Shown here piece after piece: positions 1-8,667 of a DNA stretch of 64,000 bases. The notes below the pieces were generated by a model, which saw nothing but the letters and a program-made list of their open reading frames with translations, was not told where the DNA came from and did not search any database. The stretch is from NCBI RefSeq assembly GCF_900113005.1, contig NZ_FONW01000002.1, positions 186,001-250,000 on the forward strand. Reading direction: 5' to 3'. This stretch comes from Sunxiuqinia elliptica. GTDB taxonomy: Bacteria > Bacteroidota > Bacteroidia > Bacteroidales > Prolixibacteraceae. Made by a program: the position numbers and the translations under genes. The first letter of the stretch is position 1. The number at the start of each line of letters is the position of its first letter.

Positions 1-1
1 C

Positions 2-496
2 GGGAAGCACCATCAGGCTTATGTAAATAACTTGAATAACTTGGTTCCGGGAACCGCTTTCGAGAATGCTGATCTTGAGACGATTGTTAAAGAGGCTGAA
101 GGCGGAATTTTCAATAATGGTGCCCAGGTTTGGAACCACACATTCTATTTCTTCCAGTTTTCAGCAAGTCCTGCAACTGCACCTGCTGAGGCGTTGAAAG
201 CAGCCATTGAAGATTCTTTTGGCTCAGTCGAGGAATTCAAAGAAGCTTTCTCAAAAGCGGCAGCGACTCTGTTTGGTTCGGGTTGGGCTTGGTTGGTAAA
301 AGACCAGCAAGGAAAATTGAGCATTGTACAAACCAGTAATGCCGGTAACCCATTGCGCGATGGATTAACGCCATTGATGACTTGCGATGTTTGGGAACAT
401 GCTTACTACCTGGATAAGCAAAATGCACGTCCGAAGTACATCGAAGATTTCTGGAAAATCTTGGACTGGAAAGTGGTTGCAGAACGTTTTGCCTAA
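2..496 (+). CDS. Fe/Mn superoxide dismutase, 5'-truncated by window edge
   Basis: Superoxide dismutase converts superoxide to hydrogen peroxide and oxygen. The open frame runs in from the window edge: the first visible codons read GKHHQAYVNNLNN, the usual N-terminal helix with the first metal-binding His. A later WNHTFYFFQF segment carries the second His, and DVWEHAYYLD carries the Asp and His that complete the metal site. The 164 visible residues lack roughly the first 25-30 residues of a normal ~195-residue enzyme. Fe, Mn or cambialistic use cannot be decided here. The start lies outside the window; the in-frame TTG at 32 is not a real start. No leader is visible, so it is probably cytoplasmic. 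Confidence 0.95.
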   Translation, partial: GKHHQAYVNNLNNLVPGTAFENADLETIVKEAEGGIFNNGAQVWNHTFYFFQFSASPATAPAEALKAAIEDSFGSVEEFKEAFSKAAATLFGSGWAWLVKDQQGKLSIVQTSNAGNPLRDGLTPLMTCDVWEHAYYLDKQNARPKYIEDFWKILDWKVVAERFA

Positions 497-523
497 GTGC
501 ACTTGATTTAATTTATTGGGAAT

Positions 524-700
524 ATGAGCACCGAAAAAGTGTTGAAAACCTTGCAGGATGCAGGGAAACCAATGAAAGCCGGAGAAATAGCAGAAGCTTC
601 TGGCTTGGATAAGAAAGACGTGGAAAAAGCGATGAAGGAGCTAAAAGCCACAGGACAAATTGTTTCACCTAAGCGGTGCTATTGGGCACCTGGAAACTAA
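524..700 (+). CDS. small winged-helix DNA-binding protein
   Basis: A 58-residue protein starting with ATG 27 bases after the dismutase stop and in the same direction, so possibly co-transcribed. The sequence has the shape of a minimal winged helix: a first helix ([10 protein letters not shown]), [14 protein letters not shown] as helix 2, [16 protein letters not shown] as the recognition helix, and a short wing ending in [11 protein letters not shown]. Similar mini winged-helix proteins occur singly in many Bacteroidota and archaea, usually with no assigned target. A regulatory role is inferred from the fold only; a link to oxidative stress is suggested only by position. It is too short for most automatic ORF cut-offs but has good coding character. 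Confidence 0.7.
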   Translation: MSTEKVLKTLQDAGKPMKAGEIAEASGLDKKDVEKAMKELKATGQIVSPKRCYWAPGN

Positions 701-707
701 GAAATAA

Positions 708-742
708 GAAAGCCTTTTGTTGCAGAACAGGAGGCTTTTCTA
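708..742. terminator. bidirectional Rho-independent terminator
   Basis: An inverted repeat pairs AAAGCCT with AGGCTTT, with an inner TGTT/AACA pair, and is followed by TTTTCT on the plus strand and by an A/T-rich end on the minus strand. It sits between the stops of the plus-strand winged-helix gene and the minus-strand pyruvate kinase gene, so it can end both transcripts. Confidence 0.65.
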
Positions 743-2608
743 TTAGGAGTTGTAACTGTCGTGTGAGAGTTGAAGCTGGTTTGCTTCGTTCAACCGAGGA
801 AGCAAAGTTTCTTTCTTTTTGTTGAAATGCTGCATTCGTTGTAAGATACGGTCAAGCATCTTGACCGCCTTTTCGATGTAGGCTCCTTTGTTGAGCATGA
901 CACATTCGGCCCGTTGAGCCATTGCTGCATCTGTAATTTCAGATCGGGTAGGGACTCCTTTCTTAGCCAATGATTCAAGGACTTGAGTCGCCCAAATGTC
1001 AGGAATATGGGCAGCTTCACAAATTCGTAAAATCTCTTCCTGGATGCTTGCAAAATTCTTCCACCCGGTTTCAATAGCTAAATCACCACGGGCAATCATC
1101 ACCCCAATTGGGTAGGTTTGCATTGCTTTCAACAGGATGGAAGGCAGATTTTTAAAACCTTTCTGAGTTTCAATCTTCAGAATTATTCCAACCTGCTGAT
1201 TCAGTGATTGAAAAACATCCAATAAGTCTTGAACGTCTTGTTGATCATTGACAAAAGAGAGGTTCACAGCATCGGCATGTTTACACACAAAGCGTAAATC
1301 TTCTCGATCTTTGTTGGTAAGCCCACGAATTTTCAAGTCAGACTCAGGTAAATTAATGCCTTTATCGGATCGAAGCCGGGTTCCATTTGTCTTGGCATGA
1401 ATGATCTCGATGTGAAGTTCTTCTGCATGAGCTTTCTTGATAATGCCTTCGATTTTTCCATCATCAAAAAAGATGGGGTTTCCAACTTTAACATCCTTAA
1501 AAACTTCAGGCAAGGTGCAGGAAATATGTGCGGGGCGTACAAGTTTTCCTCGTGAACTATAGCTCGCAGGTTCGCCATTACGTGGGTTTTTATGAAGGAT
1601 CAAAGGATCTCCCGGATGAAGGATAATGGCTTCTTCAACAGGGAGCAATTCACCTACTTTCAAATTGATCGTGTTGCCTTTTTGTTCTTTCTGTAGCGTC
1701 AGTACGGCACCGGTTTCAACAAAGGCTGAATCGTAGGATAAACCAATTCGGCCTTCGTCAAGTTTGTTGTCAATGATAATTTCCCGCTTCTTACCACGAG
1801 TATCTTCAAACGATAAAATATCGCTTTTTTTCAGTTGCTCAAAATACTCCTCATTAATCGGGAGAATGGCTTTGACCAATCCTTCTGGAGGGTTAATCCC
1901 GGGAGGAGCCAACCAAACCTGTGCTGGCTTGGTTACTCGTCCCAAGGCATTGCGCTTGGGCTTGATGTGAACAACCTGAGGTCCAGGTTGCATCTGTCCT
2001 GTTCTCAGTTTTGGACCTGCCAGATCCATCATGATTTTGCATTTTCGTTGTTTGGCGGGGCAGGCATTTTTAACTTGCTCAATCATCTTCTCCCATACTT
2101 CCGGGTTGTCATGAGCACAGTTGATTCGTGAGCTGTTCATGCCTAGCTTCAACAAGCGCTTAATAAACTGAGGATGTTTTGCCGCAATCCCCGGTAAGGT
2201 CACCATAATTCTTGTCCGGCGATTTTTCGATTTACTTCCCAAAAGCATCTTGGTATTTTTCGTTAACAGACTTTTGCTCTGAGGGATTGTTAGAACTCCT
2301 GGGATCTTTTCAACAACTTGCTTCCCCTGTAAATGATTGATGATCGTTTTAATATTGAGCAAGCTGTGAACGACGTGACTTTCAATATTGGATAAACTGG
2401 GGAGACTGAGTTCCCGCAATTTATTTTGTAAGTGATCGACATCGAAATTTCTGAACGCCAGGTAGTGAATCAGGTTTTTGGCACTTTTTGCATAGACCGG
2501 ATGCACCTGCCTTAGTTCCTGGGCATATTCCTTTTCCATCGCGATAGCCTTTTCCAGAATCAGACTGATCTCTTGGGCGATTGTTTCCAGTTTCTGAGGT
2601 TGATACAT
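743..2608 (-). CDS. pyk: atypical pyruvate kinase with long N-terminal extension and no C-terminal domain
   Basis: Pyruvate kinase catalyses phosphoenolpyruvate + ADP to pyruvate + ATP, the last step of glycolysis. The catalytic barrel starts only near residue 130 (RRTRIMVTLPG, then GMNSSRINCAH in place of the usual GMNVARLNFSH). Further motifs are MMDLAGPKLRTG, FFDDGKIEG, KGINLPESDLKIRGLTNKD, the catalytic Lys in ILKIETQ, MIARGDLAIE and ATQVLESL. The protein is 621 residues but ends about 45 residues after the barrel motif VMLNKGAYIEKAV; the C-terminal allosteric domain of classical enzymes is absent, while about 130 N-terminal residues and an enlarged B-domain region are added. It lies 127 bases after the xylose transporter gene with a weak terminator between. 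The catalytic residues look intact, so activity is likely, but control by the usual effectors is not. Confidence 0.85.
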   Translation of the reverse strand: MYQPQKLETIAQEISLILEKAIAMEKEYAQELRQVHPVYAKSAKNLIHYLAFRNFDVDHLQNKLRELSLPSLSNIESHVVHSLLNIKTIINHLQGKQVVEKIPGVLTIPQSKSLLTKNTKMLLGSKSKNRRTRIMVTLPGIAAKHPQFIKRLLKLGMNSSRINCAHDNPEVWEKMIEQVKNACPAKQRKCKIMMDLAGPKLRTGQMQPGPQVVHIKPKRNALGRVTKPAQVWLAPPGINPPEGLVKAILPINEEYFEQLKKSDILSFEDTRGKKREIIIDNKLDEGRIGLSYDSAFVETGAVLTLQKEQKGNTINLKVGELLPVEEAIILHPGDPLILHKNPRNGEPASYSSRGKLVRPAHISCTLPEVFKDVKVGNPIFFDDGKIEGIIKKAHAEELHIEIIHAKTNGTRLRSDKGINLPESDLKIRGLTNKDREDLRFVCKHADAVNLSFVNDQQDVQDLLDVFQSLNQQVGIILKIETQKGFKNLPSILLKAMQTYPIGVMIARGDLAIETGWKNFASIQEEILRICEAAHIPDIWATQVLESLAKKGVPTRSEITDAAMAQRAECVMLNKGAYIEKAVKMLDRILQRMQHFNKKKETLLPRLNEANQLQLSHDSYNS

Positions 2609-2673
2609 TGGTTCATCTTTTTGATCTTACCTCAAAGATAGAAATCTATGGATCTTAAAGCTATTATAAAGGC

Positions 2674-2700
2674 GAAAAGGGACTGCTGTAGCCCCTTTCC
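2674..2700 (-). terminator. possible terminator after xylE
   Basis: On the minus strand GGAAAGGG pairs with CCCTTTTC (one wobble) around an ~11-base loop, 36 bases past the xylE stop. The following tract is only moderately T-rich, so termination may be partial and some read-through into pyk is possible. Confidence 0.4.
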
Positions 2701-2735
2701 GTTGATTGGTGTGTATGGTGTTTGTAGTAAATCTC

Positions 2736-4121
2736 TTAGTTCTTCGGTTTGAGCAGGGTTTCCATTTCTTCCAGTGTTTTTCCTTTGGTTTCGGGAACAA
2801 TTTTCCAAACAAAAATGAAGGAAAGTAAGCTCATTGCTCCATAAAAGCAATAAGTTGCACCACTGCTAAATTCCATCATCGCGGGGTAGGTGGATGAAAT
2901 GAAGTAGTTGGCAGCCCATTGTGCGGCTACAGCAATCGCGACCGCCTTGCCCCGGATCTTATTCGGGAAGATTTCCGAAATCAGGACCCAGGTAATTGGT
3001 CCCCAGGACATCATGAATGAGGCCGTATAGACGATGATGAAAATGAGCGTGCCAATTCCGATGACTTTGAGAAAAGCTAAGGTGCCAATGGCAAACATGC
3101 CAATTGCCATGCCGATAGAACCAACCATCAGTAGCGGTCTGCGTCCCCAGCGATCGACTGTAAGTATGGCAACAACGGTGAAAATGACGTTGACAAGTCC
3201 CATTACGACTGTTTGCAGCATAGAGGCATCTTTTTCAGCGCCCATACTTTCGAAAATTCGGGGGGCATAGTAAAGGGCAACATTGATTCCGACAAACTGT
3301 TGGAACACGGAAAGCAAAATACCGATGATAATGATGAGCTTACCATAAGCAAACAAGCGGGCGGAGCTTTGTTGAACAGTGCCTTTGATATCTTCGAGAA
3401 TTGTTTGGGCTTGTTGAGCTCCATTAATTCGTTTTAAAATGGCCAAGGCCTTTTCATCCTGATGGTTGATTGCTAAGTAGCGCGGGGTTTCAGGCACAAA
3501 AAATAGCAATGCTCCAAAGATGCCGGCAGGAATTGCTTCAGAAACAAACATGCGGCGCCAGCCGATGGTGTTGATCCATTCCAGAGATTGCCCATTGGCA
3601 ATACCCCAATTGACAAAATAAACCACCAGCATCCCAAAGATGATTGCAAACTGGTTGAGCGACACTAAACGTCCACGAATGTCTGCTGGTGCAATTTCTC
3701 CGATGTACATGGGGCATACGGCTGATGCCAGGCCAACACCAATTCCTCCAATAATCCGGTAAAGGTTAAAGACGTATAGTAAGCCCATGGTTGGCTCCCC
3801 TTTTTGGAAGAACAAGAATTCGGGATTACCAGAACCAAGAGCAGAAATAAAAAACAAAACAGCTGCAAGCATCAGCGAGCGTTTTCTTCCTAAACGAGAA
3901 GCTAAAAAACCGGAGAGAGCCCCCCCAATGATACAGCCGATTAATGCGCTTGATATGGTTGCTCCGTGAGCCCACGAACTGAGCCCAAGTCCGTTTATCA
4001 AGTATGCCTGAATTGATTTTTCAGCTCCGGAGATTACAGCGGTATCGTAACCAAAGAGTAAGCCGCCTAAGGTTGCCACCAAGGTGATGGCTACAATGTA
4101 AAGTGTGTTTTGACCTTTCAT
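2736..4121 (-). CDS. xylE: D-xylose/H+ symporter, MFS sugar porter
   Basis: An inner-membrane sugar porter of the major facilitator superfamily, 461 residues with about 12 membrane segments. The first segment, GGLLFGYDTAVISG, matches the XylE/GLUT signature. SRLGRKRSL and DRWGRRPLL are the two loop 2-3 and loop 8-9 motifs, and PETKGKTLEEME closes the C-terminal domain as in sugar porters. A hydrophilic insert near residues 100-110 (GNPEFLFFQKGEPT) is also found in XylE-type proteins. It is the last gene of the xylB-oxidoreductase-xylA-xylE set, so xylose is the likely substrate, although family members also move glucose, arabinose or galactose. Confidence 0.9.
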   Translation of the reverse strand: MKGQNTLYIVAITLVATLGGLLFGYDTAVISGAEKSIQAYLINGLGLSSWAHGATISSALIGCIIGGALSGFLASRLGRKRSLMLAAVLFFISALGSGNPEFLFFQKGEPTMGLLYVFNLYRIIGGIGVGLASAVCPMYIGEIAPADIRGRLVSLNQFAIIFGMLVVYFVNWGIANGQSLEWINTIGWRRMFVSEAIPAGIFGALLFFVPETPRYLAINHQDEKALAILKRINGAQQAQTILEDIKGTVQQSSARLFAYGKLIIIIGILLSVFQQFVGINVALYYAPRIFESMGAEKDASMLQTVVMGLVNVIFTVVAILTVDRWGRRPLLMVGSIGMAIGMFAIGTLAFLKVIGIGTLIFIIVYTASFMMSWGPITWVLISEIFPNKIRGKAVAIAVAAQWAANYFISSTYPAMMEFSSGATYCFYGAMSLLSFIFVWKIVPETKGKTLEEMETLLKPKN

Positions 4122-4137
4122 GCCTGTTTAGTTAATA

Positions 4138-4171
4138 CCAAGACATTGGAATTTGGCTCCAGATGTCTTGG
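4138..4171. repeat. intercistronic hairpin between xylA and xylE
   Basis: A perfect 9-bp inverted repeat (CCAAGACAT / ATGTCTTGG) with a 16-base loop lies in the 81-base gap between the xylA stop and the xylE start. On the transcribed minus strand it is not followed by a T run, so it looks more like an mRNA stability or processing element than a terminator. Confidence 0.5.
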
Positions 4172-4202
4172 CTTTTATGAGTTTAGCTAGAAAATTGGAG
4201 CT

Positions 4203-5528
4203 TTAAATATAGCTGTTAATTAGTTGTTCAAACATCTCCTGTTTACCACTAACCTGCTTAGGTTCTCCAGCTTCTTTGCAGTACGTATATAAATCTTCTA
4301 ACTTTAGTTTGCCTGCTTCAAATTCAGCCCCTTTGCCCGAATCAAATGATGCATAACGCTCTTTGCGAAGCTTAAGGTAATCAGATTCTGTCAAAATCCT
4401 GTCAGCAATGACCAATGAGCGGGCAAAAGTGTCCATGCCACTAACATGGGCAATAAAAATGTCTTCGAGATCAGTCGAGTTGCGACGGGTTTTGGCATCG
4501 AAGTTAATTCCACCATTTGTGAAGCCTCCGGCACTGATGATTTCCAACATGGCCTCAGTTGTCTCATAAATGTTTGTTGGGAATTCATCGGTATCCCAGC
4601 CATTTTGGTAGTCTCCTTTGTTGGCATCAATGGAACCTAACATGTTGGCATCAGCAGCCATGCGTAGTTCGTGAGCAAAAGAATGGCCGGCCAGGGTGGC
4701 GTGGTTTACTTCAACATTAATTTTGAAGTCGTCAGCAAGCCCATGTTGGGCCAGAAAACCCAAGATTGTTTGTGTGTCGTAATCGTATTGATGTTTGGTC
4801 GGCTCCATTGGTTTAGGCTCGATTAGGAAGGTTCCTTTAAAACCTTGCTTGCGGCCATAGTCACGAGCCATACGCAGGAATTGTCCCATGTGGTCAAGTT
4901 CCTTTTTGGTGTTGGTGTTGAGTAAGCTCATGTAGCCTTCCCTGCCGCCCCAAAAGACATAGCTTGTTCCTCCTAGCTCGATGGTTGCATCGATGGCATT
5001 TTTTACCTGTACAGCAGCATTGGCCAAAGCGGAAAAGTCAGGATTGGTTGAGGCACCATTCATATAACGGGGATTTGAGAAAACATTCGCGGTTCCCCAC
5101 AGTAGTTTTACTCCAGTGGCTTCCTGACGCGATTTGGCTTCACCAACGAGTTGGGATAAGCGCTGTTCAATTTCAAAAACCGAACCGTCACCAACTAAGT
5201 CAACATCGTGAAAGCAATAGAATGGGGCTCCCAGTTTGGTAATAAACTCGAACGCAGCATCCATGCGTTCCTTGGCAGCATCCATTGGGTTGGCAGTACC
5301 GTCCCAAGGAAAAATCTGGGTTCCCGGCCCAAAAGGGTCGCTACCGGTGGCGCAGAAAGTATGCCAGTAGGCCACAGCAAACCGAAGGTATTCCTTCATG
5401 GTTTTTCCACCGACTAAACGATTTTCGTCATACCACTTAAATGCAAGTGGGTTTTTGGATTCAGGGCCTTCATATTGAATTTTATCAATGCCCTGAAAAT
5501 ACGTTTTGTTACCTTTAAATACAGTCAT
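4203..5528 (-). CDS. xylA: xylose isomerase
   Basis: Converts D-xylose to D-xylulose in the cytoplasm, using two divalent metal ions. The 441-residue length is that of the class II (long) isomerases. Visible signatures are [25 protein letters not shown] with the catalytic His-Asp pair, [17 protein letters not shown] with metal ligands, and [20 protein letters not shown] followed by GSIDANKGD. The start ATG gives the usual N-terminal [11 protein letters not shown]. It lies downstream of xylB and the oxidoreductase gene and 81 bases upstream of xylE, all on the minus strand, so it probably belongs to one xylose-induced operon. Confidence 0.98.
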   Translation of the reverse strand: MTVFKGNKTYFQGIDKIQYEGPESKNPLAFKWYDENRLVGGKTMKEYLRFAVAYWHTFCATGSDPFGPGTQIFPWDGTANPMDAAKERMDAAFEFITKLGAPFYCFHDVDLVGDGSVFEIEQRLSQLVGEAKSRQEATGVKLLWGTANVFSNPRYMNGASTNPDFSALANAAVQVKNAIDATIELGGTSYVFWGGREGYMSLLNTNTKKELDHMGQFLRMARDYGRKQGFKGTFLIEPKPMEPTKHQYDYDTQTILGFLAQHGLADDFKINVEVNHATLAGHSFAHELRMAADANMLGSIDANKGDYQNGWDTDEFPTNIYETTEAMLEIISAGGFTNGGINFDAKTRRNSTDLEDIFIAHVSGMDTFARSLVIADRILTESDYLKLRKERYASFDSGKGAEFEAGKLKLEDLYTYCKEAGEPKQVSGKQEMFEQLINSYI

Positions 5529-5692
5529 GTTTTTTAATTTATACCTGCCACCTATTGGTCTCTCTACTACTTGTTACAGGACTTGAAAGTCATGGTAGCA
5601 AATCTATCCTATCAGCACAGTAGCAGGTTTTAATGATTAATTATTTTCTGGAATATATTGATCTTGTCTTTAATTCGGCGTTTTCTTGCGAA

Positions 5693-7045
5693 CTACCACA
5701 GGTTTTCTCCATACGACCATCCTTCGCGTACCGGTTCTTTGATGTAAGCATCCAGTTCCGGACGGTTAGTAACTTTCATATTGTCTGCATCGTAGTCGAG
5801 TCGGCCACCAAATCGCTGGGCTAAAACACCTACCTGTGCCATTTCGGTTAGGCTGGCAGCATAGTCGAAGTTGGAGCCCGGTAAAGTTCCATTTTTGATG
5901 GCAGCAACCCACTCCTGAACGGGCTGTTCTTCGCCAACCCGCGGAATGGTTTGTGCGGGCGCATTTTTCAAAAAGGCTTTCAGTTCTTCTTCCGGGACAA
6001 GCAGGCGAGGATCATTGGGGCGGGCACCTGTCAGTAAGGTTTTTTTATCACCAATCATGAGCATGCCACTTCCAGGGAGCTCATCAATTCCCCATTCAGG
6101 TCTTACCTCTGGCTTGGCAATCCCTTCGTACCATTTCATGGTTACCGGAGCTTTATTCTCACGTGTTGGGAAATGCCAGGTAACGACAGACTCTTCAGCA
6201 ACAAAGCTGTGATCTGGAACGGGATTCGGGATCATAGCTTCAACCGTTTGGGGCATTCCTAGATCTAAGGCCCAGAAAGGAGCATCAAGGGTATGGCAGC
6301 ACCAATCTCCAAGCTTGCCGTTTCCATAGTCGTAGAACCCTCGCCAGGTTCTGGGGGCATAAAGTTTATTGAATGGACGTTGGTGAACGGGACCTTGCCA
6401 CAAATTCCAATCGAGTCCATTGGGAACTTCATGAGTTGATGGAGGGAATGTTGCTGGTTTGCCAAAATAACCATCGTTTTCAAAGTCAATCTTGCCTTGC
6501 CACGCAATCACTTCACGCACTTCTCCCAACACTCCTGCCTCGTACCATTCTTTAACGAGACGAATTCCATTGGTGGTATGTCCTTGGTTACCCATCTGAG
6601 AAACAACACCATAATAGTTGGCTGCCTTTTTTAAGGTGCGTAATTGCCAAATATTGTGAGCCAATGGCTTTTCAACGAATACATGTTTGCCTAATTGCAT
6701 CGCTGCCATGGCTGCAGGAAAGTGGGTGTGGTCTGGAGTGGCTATAATGACAGCATCAATGTCATTCCCCATTTCGTCAAGCATGACTCTAAAATCTTTG
6801 TATTTTTTAGCATGAGGACGTGCTTCAAAACCTTTGGCCGATGTTCGGTCGTCGACATCACACATTGCCACGATGCTTTCTGGTCGAACTTGGGTCCAGC
6901 ATGCAGATCCACGTCCTCCGACACCTATTGCAGCGACATTTAATCGGCTATTGGGAGAACAGCTTATCATGTTGGGAATGACAGCTACGCCGGCTGTGGC
7001 TGCAGCTGCTGTTTTCATAAATGATCTTCTGGAGAAATGTTTCAT
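5693..7045 (-). CDS. exported Gfo/Idh/MocA family oxidoreductase (Tat signal)
   Basis: A 450-residue NAD(P)-dependent dehydrogenase of the Gfo/Idh/MocA family. The N-terminus has a twin-arginine signal (SRRSFMKTAAAATAG, then a hydrophobic stretch ending at SCSPNS), so the folded protein is probably exported, possibly as a lipoprotein through the Cys at about residue 29. The Rossmann fold carries IGVGGRGS and later VIIATPDHTH and EKPLAHN. The substrate is not known. It sits between xylB and xylA, 30 bases after xylB, so co-expression with xylose catabolism is likely. The periplasmic location is odd for a cytosolic pathway; it might act on an oxidised or linked sugar before uptake, but this is a guess. 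Confidence 0.85.
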   Translation of the reverse strand: MKHFSRRSFMKTAAAATAGVAVIPNMISCSPNSRLNVAAIGVGGRGSACWTQVRPESIVAMCDVDDRTSAKGFEARPHAKKYKDFRVMLDEMGNDIDAVIIATPDHTHFPAAMAAMQLGKHVFVEKPLAHNIWQLRTLKKAANYYGVVSQMGNQGHTTNGIRLVKEWYEAGVLGEVREVIAWQGKIDFENDGYFGKPATFPPSTHEVPNGLDWNLWQGPVHQRPFNKLYAPRTWRGFYDYGNGKLGDWCCHTLDAPFWALDLGMPQTVEAMIPNPVPDHSFVAEESVVTWHFPTRENKAPVTMKWYEGIAKPEVRPEWGIDELPGSGMLMIGDKKTLLTGARPNDPRLLVPEEELKAFLKNAPAQTIPRVGEEQPVQEWVAAIKNGTLPGSNFDYAASLTEMAQVGVLAQRFGGRLDYDADNMKVTNRPELDAYIKEPVREGWSYGENLW

Positions 7046-7075
7046 GAGTATAGGAATTAGGTTTTAATTAGTTCG

Positions 7076-8554
7076 TTACATTATTTTATGAAGTTCATAT
7101 TTCCACTTTTCATAAGATGCTTGGTATTGCTCAGCATTTGATGGTTGAGGGTCAATGGATGCTAGCTTAACTAGGTTCTCAAATGCTTCAGCTGGCGACT
7201 GATAGTATCCTGAGCCAATACCGGCTCCTCGGGCAGCACCAATCGAACCATCGGTATTGTACAACTCAATGGTTGCTCCGGTAATTCCAGCGAGTGTTTC
7301 GCGGAAAATAGGGCTGAGAAACATATTGGCTTTTCCGGCACGTATTACCTTGGGCTGAATGCCCATGCTTTTCATGATTTCCATGCCATAGTGGAAGGAG
7401 AACACAATCCCTTCTTGTGCTGCGCGGAATAGGTGAGCTTTGGTGTGGGTGTTGAAATTAAGCCCAGCGATAGAGGCTCCTGGATTTTTATTTTCAAGAA
7501 CACGTTCAGCGCCATTGCCAAATGGCAGAATACTTAGGCCCTCAGAACCAATGGGAATTTGAGCAGCTAGTTCGTTCATTGTTTCATAAGAACTGGCTCC
7601 AACTTGTTTGTGCAGCCAAGAATTTAAGATCCCTGTTCCATTGATGCAAAGTAAAACGCCCAACCGGTTGAGGTTTGCTTTGTGGTTGACATGGGCAAAA
7701 GTATTTACCCGCGACTTAGGATCGTATTTGACTTCCTCGCTAACGCCATAAACAACGCCAGATGTTCCTGCTGTTGTGGCTACCTCACCCGGATTGAGCA
7801 CATTGAGTGATAGTGCATTGTTGGGTTGATCTCCCGCCCGGTAGCTGATTTTTGTTCCGGCCGCCAACCCGGTCTCGCGGGCAGCAGCTTCGCTTACAAC
7901 GCTTTGCACTTCAAATGTGGGAACAATATCGGGGATGAGACTTTCACTAATTCCATAATAATCAAGTAAAAGCTTGGCCAGTTTGTTTTCTTGGAAGTTC
8001 CAGAGAATTCCTTCGGAAAGTCCACTGACGGTAGTTTGGATTGCTCCACTGAGTTTCATCGCAATGTAATCACCCGGAAGCATGATTTTATGTATGCGGT
8101 CGTATGAGTCAGGTTCATTTTCTTGTACCCATTTTAGCTTGGAAGCAGTAAAGTTCCCCGGAGAATTCAGCAAATTGGCCAAGCACTTATGCTCACCAAT
8201 TTCATTCATTGCTTTTTCTCCGATGCCTGTCGCCCGGCTGTCGCACCAAATAATGGAAGGGCGAATTACTTCGTGTTGCTTATCAACCAAAACTAATCCG
8301 TGCATTTGGTACGAAATACCGATGGATTCAATATTGGATGGATTGATTCGGGTAGAATTCAGGAGTTCCTGTAATGCGAGTTTTAGGTTGTCCCACCATT
8401 GCTCGGGGGCTTGCTCGGCCCACCCGGCTTGGGGAGCTGTGATCGTCATCTCTTGTTTTGGGAAAAAGGACGAAGCAAGACATTTGCCTGTTTTTCCGTC
8501 AACTAATGAAGCTTTCACTGAGGAGCTTCCAATATCAAAACCAAGTAAATACAT
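7076..8554 (-). CDS. xylB: xylulokinase
   Basis: Phosphorylates D-xylulose to D-xylulose 5-phosphate with ATP, feeding the pentose phosphate pathway. The 492-residue protein is a FGGY-family kinase: an N-terminal LGFDIGSSSVKASLVD phosphate loop, GISYQMHGLVLVD, and C-terminal ATPase features such as TTAGTSGVVYG, PFGNGAERVLENKNPG and GAARGAGIGSG. It is first in the xylose operon. A promoter with a near-consensus -7 element and a 15-bp putative operator lie 30-80 bases upstream of its ATG. The gene context with xylA and xylE favours xylulose over other FGGY substrates. Confidence 0.95.
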   Translation of the reverse strand: MYLLGFDIGSSSVKASLVDGKTGKCLASSFFPKQEMTITAPQAGWAEQAPEQWWDNLKLALQELLNSTRINPSNIESIGISYQMHGLVLVDKQHEVIRPSIIWCDSRATGIGEKAMNEIGEHKCLANLLNSPGNFTASKLKWVQENEPDSYDRIHKIMLPGDYIAMKLSGAIQTTVSGLSEGILWNFQENKLAKLLLDYYGISESLIPDIVPTFEVQSVVSEAAARETGLAAGTKISYRAGDQPNNALSLNVLNPGEVATTAGTSGVVYGVSEEVKYDPKSRVNTFAHVNHKANLNRLGVLLCINGTGILNSWLHKQVGASSYETMNELAAQIPIGSEGLSILPFGNGAERVLENKNPGASIAGLNFNTHTKAHLFRAAQEGIVFSFHYGMEIMKSMGIQPKVIRAGKANMFLSPIFRETLAGITGATIELYNTDGSIGAARGAGIGSGYYQSPAEAFENLVKLASIDPQPSNAEQYQASYEKWKYELHKIM

Positions 8555-8585
8555 ATGGTAATGTTTATTTTAAAAAGTGAGCCGT

Positions 8586-8600
8586 TCTGTTCTGGTATGC
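8586..8600. promoter_or_regulatory. putative operator of the GntR xylose regulator (copy 1)
   Basis: TCTGTTCTGGTATGC is repeated exactly, in the same orientation, upstream of the regulator gene 1100 bases away. Here it lies directly downstream of the predicted xylB -7 element, where bound repressor would block RNA polymerase. The link to the GntR protein is inferred from position. Confidence 0.6.
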
Positions 8601-8605
8601 TTCTG

Positions 8606-8636
8606 TAAAAGTAGATGGACTCTATTCGATTTCAAA
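8606..8636 (-). promoter_or_regulatory. predicted xylB operon promoter
   Basis: On the minus strand TTTG (8633-8636) is followed after exactly 19 bases by TACTTTTA (8606-8613), close to the Bacteroidota pattern TTTG-N19-TAnnTTTG. Transcription would start near 8600, within the putative operator, giving a leader of about 45 bases before the xylB ATG. Confidence 0.55.
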
Positions 8637-8667
8637 ATCGTTTTTTTATGTTTTAAAACAGATATTG

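Noticed and set aside
8082-8561. 159-codon open frame on the plus strand
   Set aside because: It lies antisense to xylB, with Cys/Ser-rich shadow-frame composition and no plausible start signal.
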